A stretch of 64,000 nt of DNA, from contig JANXSY010000073.1 in the NCBI GenBank assembly GCA_025356435.1, positions 1-64,000 on the forward strand, read 5' to 3'. The DNA comes from Isosphaeraceae bacterium. Lineage in GTDB: Bacteria; Planctomycetota; Planctomycetia; Isosphaerales; Isosphaeraceae. The notes beneath the pieces are model-generated. The model was not told where the DNA came from. It made no database searches and saw nothing but the letters and a program-made list of their open reading frames with translations. Shown here piece by piece: positions 45,286 to 54,627 of this stretch (positions within the stretch are counted from its first letter, which is position 1; the number at the start of each line of letters is the position of its first letter). The position numbers were made by a program, and so were the translations under genes.

Positions 45286-46278
45286 TCAGACAGCCGGACC
45301 GAGCAGGTCTTTGACCGTCTCGCGCTCTGAGGCCAGTTCCTGCGCCGAGGCGTCGATCCGCTTGCGGGAGTCGTCGTCGATCGCGAGGTCTTTGACGACG
45401 GTCCAGGTCTTGCCGTCGGACCGGAGCGGGAAGCTGTAGATCAGGCCCGCCGGGACTCCGTAGCTGCCGTCGGAGACGACGCCGGCGCTGAACCAATCGC
45501 CGGCGGGGGTGACGGTCGAGGCCGAGCGGACGCTGTCGATCGCCGCGTTGGCCGCAGAGGCCGCTGACGAGGCGCCGCGAGCCTTGATGACCGCGCTGCC
45601 GCGTTTGGCGACGGTCGGGATGAACGTCTCGGTGAACCACGACGGGTCGGAGATCACGGAGGTCGCGGGCTTGCCGCCGATGAGGGCGTTCTTGGGGTCG
45701 GGATACTGGGTGTCGCTGTGATTGCCCCAGATCGCGACGTTGCTCACCCGGCCGACCGGCACGCCCGCCTTGATCGCGAGCTGAGACGCCGCGCGGTTCT
45801 GGTCGAGCCGGGTCATGGCGTACCAGCGGTCGTTCGGCACCTTCGGCGCGTGCGATCGGGCGATCAGGGCATTGGTGTTGCACGGGTTGGCGACGACCAG
45901 CACACGGACGTTCGGCCCGGCGGCGTCGTTGATCGCCTTACCCTGGCCTGTGAAGATCGGGCCGTTGGCGCGGATCAGGTCGGCGCGGGTCATGCCGTCT
46001 TTGCGCGGCATCCCACCGACGAGGACGACCCAGTCGGCCGCTTCGAATGCCTCTTCGGCCTTGTCGCTGGCCTTGACGTCGGCCAGGAGCGGGAACGCGC
46101 AGTCTTCGAGTTCCATGATCGTCCCCCCCAGCGCGGGGATCGCGGGGGTGATTTCGAGGAGCCGGAGCGACACCGGCTGATCGGGGCCGAACAGACCGCC
46201 TGAGGCGATCCGGAAGATCAAGGCATAGCCAATCTGGCCCCCGGCCCCGCTCACGGCGATTCGGATAGGTTGCGTCAT
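45286..46278 (-). CDS. mdh: Malate dehydrogenase
   Basis: Encodes 330 aa. NAD-binding IAVSGAGGQIGYALIFRIA opens the protein; the cytosolic-type MDH markers are LEITPAIPALGGTIMELEDCAFPLL, VLVGGMPRKDGMTRADLI (substrate Arg loop), VVANPCNTNALIA, the MTRLDQNRA Asp-Arg motif and the active-site His in IWGNHSDTQYPD. It oxidises malate to oxaloacetate in the TCA cycle. The start at 46278 (MTQPIRIAV) is chosen because the fold begins here; an upstream ATG at 46350 falls in the intergenic gap after the MFS gene. The two genes are 68 bp apart on the same strand and may be co-transcribed. Confidence 0.95.
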   Translation of the reverse strand: MTQPIRIAVSGAGGQIGYALIFRIASGGLFGPDQPVSLRLLEITPAIPALGGTIMELEDCAFPLLADVKASDKAEEAFEAADWVVLVGGMPRKDGMTRADLIRANGPIFTGQGKAINDAAGPNVRVLVVANPCNTNALIARSHAPKVPNDRWYAMTRLDQNRAASQLAIKAGVPVGRVSNVAIWGNHSDTQYPDPKNALIGGKPATSVISDPSWFTETFIPTVAKRGSAVIKARGASSAASAANAAIDSVRSASTVTPAGDWFSAGVVSDGSYGVPAGLIYSFPLRSDGKTWTVVKDLAIDDDSRKRIDASAQELASERETVKDLLGPAV

Positions 46279-46346
46279 CGGAAGAAATCCTCGGGAAGAG
46301 AGGTCAATGCTCGCGGACCGGCGAGTCGGGTCTGGACGTTGCGGAC

Positions 46347-47783
46347 TCATTCAAGGTCAACCCCGGTCGTCTTCGGGGCCGCCTTCAGCTTGGCGAGCAT
46401 CAGAGCCATCTCGCGGGGGAGGTGCCTGGCCCCGGCGAGCAGGACGCAGGCCGAGAGGAACACGGCGGGGACGACAACCAGCAGGCCCGCGACCATGTTC
46501 TGCGGCCTGCCGCCATTCTCCCCAACGACCGGCACGGCACCGATCGAGAGGAGTAACTTGCCGATCGGGGTGGCCATCGTATCAGGGTCGCCGCAGAGGT
46601 CAGAGATGAAGCCCATCAACGGGGGCGACCAGATGTCTCCCAGGACATGCACCGCGAAGATCGCCACAGCAAACGACGCCGCCCGCATGTTGGGGGCGAC
46701 GACGTTGGCGATCACGGCGTTGCATGGGCCGGTATTGATGAACATGAGCATCTCGGCCATGAAGATGCCGACATAGATGGTCGTTGGGGCCGTCGAGAAG
46801 ATCGCAACCAGGATGAACGGGATCGACGCCAGCATCGCCACGCCGGGGACCAGGAAGAGCGCCTTCGGGTTCGTCTTCGCGAGTCGATCGGCTAGCCAGC
46901 CGCCGGCCGACATCCCGACGATCGCGGCACCGGCCGTGATCAGGCCGAGGATGAACTTCGACCGGACCGGGTCCATATGGCGGGTAAACGTGAGGAATTT
47001 CGGTAGCCAGAGGGCAAGCCCGCCGATCGCGAAGGTATACATCGCCATGCCGAAGACCGAGTAGGTGTAGGACGAGTTGACCATCAGGTCGACATAGTCT
47101 TCCTTCGACGCCCCGGCCTTCTCGTGCTCTTTGAGTCGTTTCGGATCGACCCCTTCGCTTGCCCCTCGGACCGGTTCGGGTAGGATCAGAGCTGCCAGGG
47201 CCGCGAGCAGGCCGGGGGCACCGACGACGAAGAACGACACCCGCCACCCATATTTGTGGGCAATCCAGCCGCCCAGGCCGATCCCGAGAGCCCCGCCGAT
47301 CGGCATGGCGAGATAGAACCCTGACATCACCCGCGCCCGCTTGTCTCTGGAGAAGAGGTCCATCAAGATCGCCGGGGCCAGCACGCCGTAAGTCGCCTCG
47401 CCGATCCCGAGGAAGCTCCTCGCCAGCGCGAGGTGGCCGTAGTCCCTCGCCAGCCCGGTGCCGACGGTCGCCAGGCTCCAGATCCCGACGCCGAGGCCGA
47501 GCAGCCAGGTCCGTCGGGTCCGGTCGCCGAGCCATCCCATGATCGGGCTGATGAGCGAGTAGCTGACCAGAAAGAACGTCGCGAGCAGCCCGCCCTTGTA
47601 GTCGCTGAGCTTGAAGTCGCGTTGGAGGTCTTCCATCACCGCCGAGAGGACCCAGCGGTCGGTATAGTCGAGCAGGTTCATCACGAACAAGACGACGAAC
47701 GTGACCCGCGCCCATCGCGCGGCCGACTCGACTACGGGAGTCGGCTCAGACGTGTCGAGATCGTCCTGATTGGCGTGGAACAT
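46347..47783 (-). CDS. MFS transporter (spinster-like)
   Basis: Encodes 478 aa with 12 hydrophobic segments. NLLDYTDRWVLSAVMEDL (helix 1), GWLGDRTRRTWLL (motif A between helices 2 and 3) and LARSFLGIGEATYGVLAPAILMDLF (helix 4-5, the R-x-x-x-G-x-G-E-A signature) place it in the spinster-like branch of the major facilitator superfamily, whose bacterial members move small hydrophilic or lipid-like substrates. A loop of about 45 residues with GASEGVDPKRLKEHEKAG lies mid-protein. The start at 47783 has GAGG 7 nt upstream. It precedes mdh on the same strand, but a dicarboxylate link would be speculation. Confidence 0.88.
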   Translation of the reverse strand: MFHANQDDLDTSEPTPVVESAARWARVTFVVLFVMNLLDYTDRWVLSAVMEDLQRDFKLSDYKGGLLATFFLVSYSLISPIMGWLGDRTRRTWLLGLGVGIWSLATVGTGLARDYGHLALARSFLGIGEATYGVLAPAILMDLFSRDKRARVMSGFYLAMPIGGALGIGLGGWIAHKYGWRVSFFVVGAPGLLAALAALILPEPVRGASEGVDPKRLKEHEKAGASKEDYVDLMVNSSYTYSVFGMAMYTFAIGGLALWLPKFLTFTRHMDPVRSKFILGLITAGAAIVGMSAGGWLADRLAKTNPKALFLVPGVAMLASIPFILVAIFSTAPTTIYVGIFMAEMLMFINTGPCNAVIANVVAPNMRAASFAVAIFAVHVLGDIWSPPLMGFISDLCGDPDTMATPIGKLLLSIGAVPVVGENGGRPQNMVAGLLVVVPAVFLSACVLLAGARHLPREMALMLAKLKAAPKTTGVDLE

Positions 47784-48042
47784 GAAGAGCCTCGCTCGCG
47801 TGCGGTTTCGATCGGCCGACCGATGCTAAACCATGTCGCCGAACCGATCCAGATGCGCACGCCCGCAATCGGGGCGGGGAGCTTTGAGCCTGCCCGCTCC
47901 GCTGCCGCGTTGAAAGGTCGACGAAGGCTCGGTTAGAATGCCGTGATGCTCGCATTCCATCGCGACGGCACTCCCTCCGCGACGCGGCCCGCCCTCCTGC
48001 ACCCACCGACCTCGGACTTCAGAACCCAACGGGACATCATCC

Positions 48043-51000
48043 ATGAGGATCGCACGCGCTCGACGCGTTTTCGCCGTCATCGCCTTGCTGGTCGCGACGG
48101 CCCCGGCGATGGGGGCCTTGCCGAAGGTGCCCGAGGGATTCAAGGTCCGGCTGGTCGCCGCCGTCCCCGCCGTGACTTATCCCTGCCAGATCGCCACGGG
48201 ACCTGACGGCGCGCTGTTCGTCGCCGAAGACCCGATGGACCAGGTTGGGCCTTATGAGGCCGACCACGGCAGGATTCTCCTCTTCCGCGAGGGCAAAGAC
48301 CCCATCGTCTTCGCCGAGGGTTTCCGCGCCATCTTCGGCATGGCCTGGCACGACGGGGCGCTCTATGTCATGCACATGCCCCGGATGACCGTCCTCCGCG
48401 ATACCAACGGCGATGGCAAGGCCGATAAGCAGACCGACCTTTTCCGAGACCTCGGCCCCGGCCCCCGGGCGCTGAACGACCATATCGTCTCGGGCCTCCA
48501 GTTCGGTATGGACGGATGGCTCTATATCTCGGTCGGCGACAAGGGCGTCCCGGGCGTCCACGGTCCCGACGGTCGGTTCGCGCAGCTCATCGGCGGCGGC
48601 ACGATGCGATGTCGGCCTGACGGCACCGGGATCGAGGTGGTTTCCAGCGGGACCCGCAACCACCTCGAACCCAACCTCGACGCACGCGATAACATCTTCA
48701 CCTATGACAACACCGATGACGGCCTCGGCTGGTGGACTCGCGTCACCCACCATATCGATGGCGGCTATTTTGGCTATCCCTACGACTATCACGACCGGAC
48801 CGATCGCCACCTTCCCCGGATGGCCGAGTTCGGTGGCGGCTCCCCCTGCGGCGGCATTCTCTACAAAGAAGATGCGTGGCCCGAGGAGTATCGTGGCCGG
48901 GCGTTCTGGGCCGAGTGGGGCAAGCGGCACGTCGCGGCGATCAAGTTCGCGCCCGATGGGTCGACGTTCAAGCTCGCCGACTACATGAAGTTCGTCGAGC
49001 CGGGCGAAGGCGAGAGCATGAACCCGCTTGACCTCGCCCTCTCTTATGACGGCAAGACTCTCTATATCGCCGACTGGGGCATGGGCAGTTGGGGGTCGAA
49101 GACCGAGAAGGTCGGCCGGATCTTCGCCGTGACCTACACCGGCCCGAGCGACGCCAAGCCGCGAGGCAAAGACGTCGACCCGATTCCCGCCCAGATCAAG
49201 GCCCTCTCGCATGCCTCGTTCAACGAGCGGATGCGGGCTCAGACGGTCCTCATCAAGACGGGCCGCGAGGCGATCGGCCCGGTCATCGTGGCGCTCTCTG
49301 ACCCGAAGACCGACCCGGTCGCAAAGCGGCACCTGGTCTGGACCCTCGACGGGCTGGCCGGCGGCACCCGTGTCGCAACCGCTCCACTGATCGAGGCGAT
49401 GAAGTCCCCCGTCGCCGACGTTCGTGCCCAGGCCGCTCGGGCGTTCGGGATGAGGGGCGTCCCGGCCGCTGTTGAGCCGCTGATCGCTCTCGTGCAGGAC
49501 TCCGACCCGACCGTTCGCATCCAGGCCATCATCGCGCTGGGACGGATCAAAGACGCCAGGGCGATCCCGGCTCTGATCCCGGTCGTGGCTGACACCGACC
49601 GCTATCTCGCCTTCTCTGCCCGGGCGGCGCTCCGACGTATCCACGACTGGAAGGCAACCGCATCGGGCGTCTCGCCATCGGCCGACCCGAAGGTGCGGCT
49701 CGGCGTGCTGGCCACGCTTGAAGAGCAGTATGACCTCGACGCCGTCGGCCTGCTCAGGCAGGTTGCCACCGACCGATCTCGGCCGCTGGAAGACCGCCTC
49801 AAGGCGTTTGCCTCGCTGGCGCAGGGACACCGCAAGACCACCCCCTGGGACGGCAGTTGGTGGGGCACCCGACCCGCCGCCGGTAAGGCCCCGGTAAAGA
49901 ACGTCGCGTGGGAGGGCACGTCGCTCGTGGTCGAGACGATCCACACCGCGCTGGCCGATGCCGAGGCCCCGATCCGGCTCGCGGCGGTCGTCGCTGTGGC
50001 GGAGATGGGTGACAAGGCGGCCCTACCCAGGCTCCGCGCCCGGTTCACCGCTGAGACCGACACGAACGTCCGCCGCGAAGTGGCTCTGGCCCTTGGCTCG
50101 CTCGACGACAAAGCGTCGTTGCCGCTCCTGATCGCCGCCCTCCGCGACCTCAAGGCCCCAGACCTCGTCCGCGAGGCGGCCCTCGCGAGCGTCGAGAAGA
50201 TCGGCTCCGACTCGGCCGTGAGAGCGCTTGTTGACCTGCTCGGCGAGTCCGACCTCAAGGCCGATCGCCGGGCACGCGTTGTCGCCGCGCTCGGTCGGTT
50301 CAAGGCGAAGTCGGCCATCCCGGCGATCACAAAGACGCTCTCGTCGCCCGACGCATCGGTCAAAGTTGCCGCCATCGAGGCCCTCGCGACGATCGGCGTC
50401 ACAAGCGTCTCGTCGAGCATCAGGCCGCTTGCGAAAGATGCCTCGCCCGAGGTGCGCAAGGCTGCGATCTCGGCGCTCGGAGTGCTCAAGGATCGCGAGT
50501 CGATCCCGCTCATGCTCACGGCGGCTGACGACGAGGCGACGCGGTTCGAAGCCACCCTCGCCCTTGCCGGGCTGCCTGAGATCCGGGCGCTTCAGGTCTA
50601 TCTCCGGGGGCTATCCGACAAGAACCAGGAGATCCGCAAGGCGTCGGCGACGGCGATGTTGGCGATCCACGACCAGGCCATGCCGGTCCTCGAAAAGCTC
50701 GCCCAGCGCAAAGAGCTTCCGCCCGCCTCCCTGCCCGAGTTGAGAAAGATCTTCGCGTCGGTTCAGCCGATCTCCCGGTGGCATATCGTGGGGACGTTCA
50801 AGGCCAAGGAACGCCCGCCCGTCCGCCCGAATGCGGCCATCGACGTGAAGACGCCGATCGTTCTCGGCGACGGCAAGCGACTCCCCTGGGTCGAGACGAC
50901 CGCTGTCGACCCGCAGGGGCAAATTGACCTCGCGAAGCTCTTCTCCGATACTGGCGACAAGTCGGTCTTCGGCTATGCCGAGGTCAAGTCGGCCGTCGCC

Positions 51001-51759
51001 CGCAAGGCGCGGATGACCGTCGGCTCGGACGATACCCTGCTCGTCTGGGTCAACGGCAAGCAGATCTATAAATTCGAGGACAATCGCGGGTTCAGCCCTG
51101 AGGTTGACTCGGTAGAAATTAACCTGGTCAAGGGTGTCAATCGCATCCTGATCCGCTGCGGTAACGGCGGTGGTCCCTGGGCGTTCTCGGTCGGGATCAC
51201 GGGCTCTGCGGGCGAGTATGCGTTCCTTCAAGGCCCCTCAAAGGGCGGATTCAACCCCGACACGTTCCGCGCCTCGGCGCTCGCCGGCAAGGGGAAGGCC
51301 GAGCACGGCAAGGCCCTGTTTGCTGATCTGAAGGGCGTGGCCTGTATCAAGTGCCACGCCGTCGCCGGCAAGGGCGGTCTGGTCGGCCCCGAGCTTTCGG
51401 CCGTCGGGATCAAATACCCGCGAGAAGAACTCATCACGTCGGTCCTCTATCCGTCGCAGAAGATCTCGTCGGGATACGAGCCCGTCGTGATCGCCACGGC
51501 AGATGGCAAGGTGCTGACCGGCATCATCAAGAGCGAGACGGCCGACGCGATCGAGATCGAGGATGTCGAGGCGAAGCGGATCAAGGTCGCCAAGTCGGAG
51601 ATCGATGGCCGCAAGGCGAGCGACGTTTCGCTCATGCCGAATGGCCTGGCCGAGGGCCTGAGCGCCTCGGATTTCGCCGACCTGATCGCCTATCTCGAAA
51701 CGCTCAAAGACACCGCCGCGCTCCATGCCCCGGCGGCCGGTCCGGTCAAACCGAAGTAA
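48043..51759 (+). CDS. PVC-type CxxCH heme-binding protein with beta-propeller and HEAT repeats
   Basis: Encodes 1238 aa. Signal peptide (MRIARARRVFAVIALLVATAPAMG). Residues 30-350 form the PQQ-dehydrogenase-like propeller (GFKVRLVAAVPAVTYPCQIATGPDG, GRAFWAEWGKRHVAAIKF). A long HEAT-repeat region follows (about 380-900; many A.P.L...L.D....R..A...LG units). A LamG-like stretch (VRPNAAIDVKTPIVLGDG ... VNRILIRCGNGGGPWAF) precedes the C-terminal cytochrome c with CIKCH (C1101, C1104, H1105), VGPELSAVG and a closing KASDVSLMPNGLAEGL Met-ligand region. Typical of planctomycete secreted redox proteins; the electron partner and substrate are unknown. It diverges from the MFS gene. Confidence 0.92.
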   Translation: MRIARARRVFAVIALLVATAPAMGALPKVPEGFKVRLVAAVPAVTYPCQIATGPDGALFVAEDPMDQVGPYEADHGRILLFREGKDPIVFAEGFRAIFGMAWHDGALYVMHMPRMTVLRDTNGDGKADKQTDLFRDLGPGPRALNDHIVSGLQFGMDGWLYISVGDKGVPGVHGPDGRFAQLIGGGTMRCRPDGTGIEVVSSGTRNHLEPNLDARDNIFTYDNTDDGLGWWTRVTHHIDGGYFGYPYDYHDRTDRHLPRMAEFGGGSPCGGILYKEDAWPEEYRGRAFWAEWGKRHVAAIKFAPDGSTFKLADYMKFVEPGEGESMNPLDLALSYDGKTLYIADWGMGSWGSKTEKVGRIFAVTYTGPSDAKPRGKDVDPIPAQIKALSHASFNERMRAQTVLIKTGREAIGPVIVALSDPKTDPVAKRHLVWTLDGLAGGTRVATAPLIEAMKSPVADVRAQAARAFGMRGVPAAVEPLIALVQDSDPTVRIQAIIALGRIKDARAIPALIPVVADTDRYLAFSARAALRRIHDWKATASGVSPSADPKVRLGVLATLEEQYDLDAVGLLRQVATDRSRPLEDRLKAFASLAQGHRKTTPWDGSWWGTRPAAGKAPVKNVAWEGTSLVVETIHTALADAEAPIRLAAVVAVAEMGDKAALPRLRARFTAETDTNVRREVALALGSLDDKASLPLLIAALRDLKAPDLVREAALASVEKIGSDSAVRALVDLLGESDLKADRRARVVAALGRFKAKSAIPAITKTLSSPDASVKVAAIEALATIGVTSVSSSIRPLAKDASPEVRKAAISALGVLKDRESIPLMLTAADDEATRFEATLALAGLPEIRALQVYLRGLSDKNQEIRKASATAMLAIHDQAMPVLEKLAQRKELPPASLPELRKIFASVQPISRWHIVGTFKAKERPPVRPNAAIDVKTPIVLGDGKRLPWVETTAVDPQGQIDLAKLFSDTGDKSVFGYAEVKSAVARKARMTVGSDDTLLVWVNGKQIYKFEDNRGFSPEVDSVEINLVKGVNRILIRCGNGGGPWAFSVGITGSAGEYAFLQGPSKGGFNPDTFRASALAGKGKAEHGKALFADLKGVACIKCHAVAGKGGLVGPELSAVGIKYPREELITSVLYPSQKISSGYEPVVIATADGKVLTGIIKSETADAIEIEDVEAKRIKVAKSEIDGRKASDVSLMPNGLAEGLSASDFADLIAYLETLKDTAALHAPAAGPVKPK

Positions 51760-51890
51760 GACACGCCCTGTGAGGTTCGGATTGTCTCTGCGGGAGCCTT
51801 GTGGCCCATCCCTCGTTTATGGGAAAACGGACGGGCCGCTCGCCCGACGTGAGCCGTGATCGTCATGTTCAAAGGGATGCAAGGCCGCCG

Positions 51891-52646
51891 ATGTCGAACG
51901 ATGAGACTGTCCAGAATCGCTCCAGACGCGAGCGAAGCACACGCTATCCGGGCGTCCCGCTCTCGGATTGCGTTGAGATGTGCAAGTTCATCGAGTCGCG
52001 CGGGCTCGATGGGCTGACCTCGGCCGACATCGCGACGGCCCTTGGTTACAAGAACATCAAGACGAACACCTTCTCCGCCCGACTGAGCGCGGCGAGGCAA
52101 TTCGGCCTGCTGACCTTGGCGAACGACGGCTACGGCCTGACCTCGCTGGCGAAGTCGATCCTCCACCCAGTCGACCCGGCCGAGCTACCGAAGTTCTATC
52201 GCCAGGCCCTCGTCGAGCCGCCGATCTATGCCGACCTCGTCGAGCGCCTCGCCGACAAGCGGGTGCCCGACGTGGCGATCCTGGGCAACGTCCTCTATCA
52301 CAACCATCAGATCATCGCTTCGGCCAAAGAGGCCGCCGCTGAGGCGTTTCTGGCCTCCGCCCGATTCGCCGGAGCGCTTGGCGATGACCTGATCCTCCGG
52401 CTCAACCCGGCCGCGACCGCGGCAATCGTGCCGGTCGCCCTGCCCGAGCCGCCCCCTGCCGCCCGACCGGCTGTGAAGGCCCCGGCCGACGTCCGTATCG
52501 ATCTCCGGCTCTGGGGCGAAGATGCAGGCAAGGTGATCCGCGTCCGCGCTCCCGAGTCGATCACCGCCGAGAGCTTCGACCGCCTGCTCCAGGCCCTCCG
52601 ATTGCACATCCGGATCGAGCCGACATCAGGCAATGCCGGTGCTTGA
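51891..52646 (+). CDS. Winged-helix-like protein of unknown function
   Basis: Encodes 251 aa. Residues about 20-80 (YPGVPLSDCVEMCKFIESRGLDGLTSADIATALGYKNIKTNTFSARLSAARQFGLL) look like a helix-turn-helix/winged module of a type seen in plasmid or restriction-related proteins. A middle part has IYADLVERLADKRVPDVAILGNVLYHNHQI, and the C-terminal ADVRIDLRLWGEDAGKVIRVRAPESITAESFDRLLQALRLH is a short beta-alpha unit. ATG 51891 has AAGG upstream; an ATG at 51801 would add 30 low-complexity residues. It follows the CxxCH heme gene by about 130 bp. DNA-binding is inferred; function not recognised. Confidence 0.65.
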   Translation: MSNDETVQNRSRRERSTRYPGVPLSDCVEMCKFIESRGLDGLTSADIATALGYKNIKTNTFSARLSAARQFGLLTLANDGYGLTSLAKSILHPVDPAELPKFYRQALVEPPIYADLVERLADKRVPDVAILGNVLYHNHQIIASAKEAAAEAFLASARFAGALGDDLILRLNPAATAAIVPVALPEPPPAARPAVKAPADVRIDLRLWGEDAGKVIRVRAPESITAESFDRLLQALRLHIRIEPTSGNAGA

Positions 52647-52658
52647 ACCGGGATGCGA

Positions 52659-53667
52659 TCAGCCCTCGGGTCGAGGCCGTGTCCACTGCTTCGAGATCCG
52701 CATTGAGGGGATCTCGACCATCCGATAGAGGAGGATCGCCGTCGCGAACGAGGCGATCATTCCTGCCAGGATGATCGTCCAGATCCCCTTCTCGTCGCGG
52801 CCCAGGACGCCCCGGAGTCGGCCATAGATCAGCGTCCCCATCAGGCCGTGCATCAGGTAGAGGCTGTACGAGATCCGTCCGAGCGAGACCAGTGGCCGCC
52901 AGGCCAGCCAACGATCGAGCCGTCCCCATCGCAGCGCCAGGCCGAGGGCCACGGCGGTCGAGACCAGGACGAACTCCTCGGGCCGTCTCCGGTAGAGGCC
53001 GAGCGCGGCCACTGGGACGAGGAACGCCAGCCATCGCATGACCGATTCGCCCGACCGATTCGCCTCGTACGTCATCACGCCAAGGGCGAACCCGTGCCAG
53101 TGCCCGGCCCACCAGTCGTTGGTGTCATACCCCGCGAACCCGCACGCGATCGAGACGGCGAACGTCGCCGCGATCAAGAACGTCCGCTTGCGACCGCCGA
53201 GTGCGATCGCGACCGCGAATAACAGATAGAACTGGATCTCCAGGCAGAGAGTCCAGTAGATCTCCTGAAGGTGGGGGAGGTCAAACGCGCGCTGGACATA
53301 GCCGAGATTCGCCACGACTGCGAGCGGCTGGAGCGGCACCGACCCTCGGCCGAGCATACGACCGACAGGATCGATGCCCAATAAGGGGGAACGATCCGCG
53401 CACCCGTCGCGCCAGGAATCGCAAGGTGTCGTTGCGATCGGCAGGGGCGGTCATCGCGATGACGTAACCGCTCAGAACAAAGAAGACCTGGACCCCGAGC
53501 CAGCCATAGCGACTCACGGCGACGACCCACGAGTCAACGGTCGAGAGCGGGACGGCGGCCAGCGTCAAGAAGCCGACGAAGTGGAACACCATCACCGACG
53601 ACGCGGCGAGGCCTCGCAAGGCGTCGATGAAGGCCAGCCGGTTCTCGGGCCTGGTGCCCTGCGTCAT
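52659..53667 (-). pseudogene. Acyltransferase 3 (OafA/YrhL-like) with two frameshifts
   Basis: The N-terminal half in one frame reads FIDALRGLAASSVMVFHFVGF (family opener) to LRFLARRVR. The next conserved piece, RIVPPYWASILSVV, lies in a second frame, and RMLGRGSVPLQPLAVVANLG... HLQEIYWTLCLEIQFYLLF to the end is in a third. A missing base near 53410 and a second indel near 53370 explain it; the three frames cannot be read through. The rest of the membrane-bound acyltransferase is complete (10 or so helices, ending with MVEIPSMRISKQW). Either a real pseudogene or assembly errors. It follows the glycosyltransferase gene by 13 bp, so the pair probably decorated a lipid or polysaccharide. Confidence 0.8.
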
Positions 53668-53680
53668 GATCGCTCCGACT

Positions 53681-54535
53681 TCAAGATCGACTGCGTGACT
53701 GCGCCCAGGCCGCCGGCGCGACCGCCGCCACCAGCACCGTCCCGGCAACGAGCAGCAGCGGCCGAGAACTGATCAGGAGGGCGATCGCTCCCAGCGTTCC
53801 GCCGACGATCCCGATCAGCCGCCAGGGTCGGAACCGAAGTCCCTGCGCGACGATCATCGTGAGGATGCGTCGGCCGTCTCGGAACGCCCTGAGCTTGCTC
53901 ACCGTCCCCGCGATCCGAGGATGATAGGGGACCGGTACCTCGACGACACGCATTCCCCGCGCCACAGCTTCGCTCGCCAGCTCGGTCTCGATCTCGAACC
54001 CGGCCGATCGGAGCCTGACCTCGCGGACGAACCGGGGCGAGAAGACGCGATAGCCCGAGAGCAGGTCGCTGTTTCCCGGCCCGATCAAGACGTAAAACGC
54101 AGCGGGGATGATGAGGTTTCCGACGCCTCGCACGAACGACATCGCCCCCAGTGCTGTGACAGGCCGACGCGCCCCCACCGCCATATCGGCCCGGCCCGCG
54201 AGGATCGGACCGAGTAGCCCGGCGATGCGGTCAGCGGGATAGGTGCCGTCGCCATCAGTGAGAACCACGGCAGGGCGATCAGCGAGCGAGGCGAAGATCG
54301 CTCGGACGACGTGCCCTTTCCCCTGATCGGGCACGTCGATGACCCGCACCCCCAGCCTGCGCGCGATCTCGCCGGTGCCGTCGGTCGAGTTGTTGTCGAA
54401 GAGGATGATCTCCGCCTCGGGCAACGCCGCGCGCCAGGCCATGACGACGGCCTCGACCGCCGCCGCCTCGTTATAGCACGGGATCGCAACGGCGACGGGC
54501 AAAGTTGAAGACGTTGGCACGGTTCGATGAGCCAA
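53681..54535 (-). CDS. Family 2 glycosyltransferase (dolichol-phosphate-mannose synthase-like)
   Basis: Encodes about 284 aa. AVAIPCYNEAAAVEAVV, ILFDNNSTDGTGEIA, and VLTDGDGTYPAD (a DxD-like Asp cluster) are the GT2 motifs; LLSGYRVFSPRFV and ETELASEA fit DPM/GtrB-type enzymes. Two hydrophobic segments end the protein (LIGIVGGTLGAIALL, LLLVAGTVLVAAVA), so it is membrane-bound and probably makes polyprenyl-linked sugars. The start is uncertain: it opens with TTG at 54535 and has no clear ribosome site; other in-frame starts within a few codons are also possible. The acyltransferase gene follows 13 bp downstream. Confidence 0.85.
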   Translation of the reverse strand: MAHRTVPTSSTLPVAVAIPCYNEAAAVEAVVMAWRAALPEAEIILFDNNSTDGTGEIARRLGVRVIDVPDQGKGHVVRAIFASLADRPAVVLTDGDGTYPADRIAGLLGPILAGRADMAVGARRPVTALGAMSFVRGVGNLIIPAAFYVLIGPGNSDLLSGYRVFSPRFVREVRLRSAGFEIETELASEAVARGMRVVEVPVPYHPRIAGTVSKLRAFRDGRRILTMIVAQGLRFRPWRLIGIVGGTLGAIALLISSRPLLLVAGTVLVAAVAPAAWAQSRSRS

Positions 54536-54560
54536 GTGAGAGGAAAAGGTTCAGAATTCT

Positions 54561-54595
54561 CTGGTCCCCTTCCCCCTTGTGGGGGAGGGGATCAG
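54561..54595. repeat. REP-like C/G-run palindrome
   Basis: A 35-bp hairpin, CTGGTCCCCTTCCCCC loop TTGT GGGGGAGGGG ATCAG with one bulge, lies 33 bp beyond the stop of the gene at 54628-58317. It lacks a T-run, so it is a dispersed palindrome or a weak bidirectional terminator. It resembles the repeat at 26987-27082 in composition. Confidence 0.55.
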
Positions 54596-54627
54596 ATGTG
54601 GGTTGTCCTGCTCAGATCAATGCCATC

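Noticed and set aside
48037-49944. Minus-strand 635-codon open frame
   Set aside because: Antisense to the heme-HEAT protein; composition and lack of motifs show it is a shadow.
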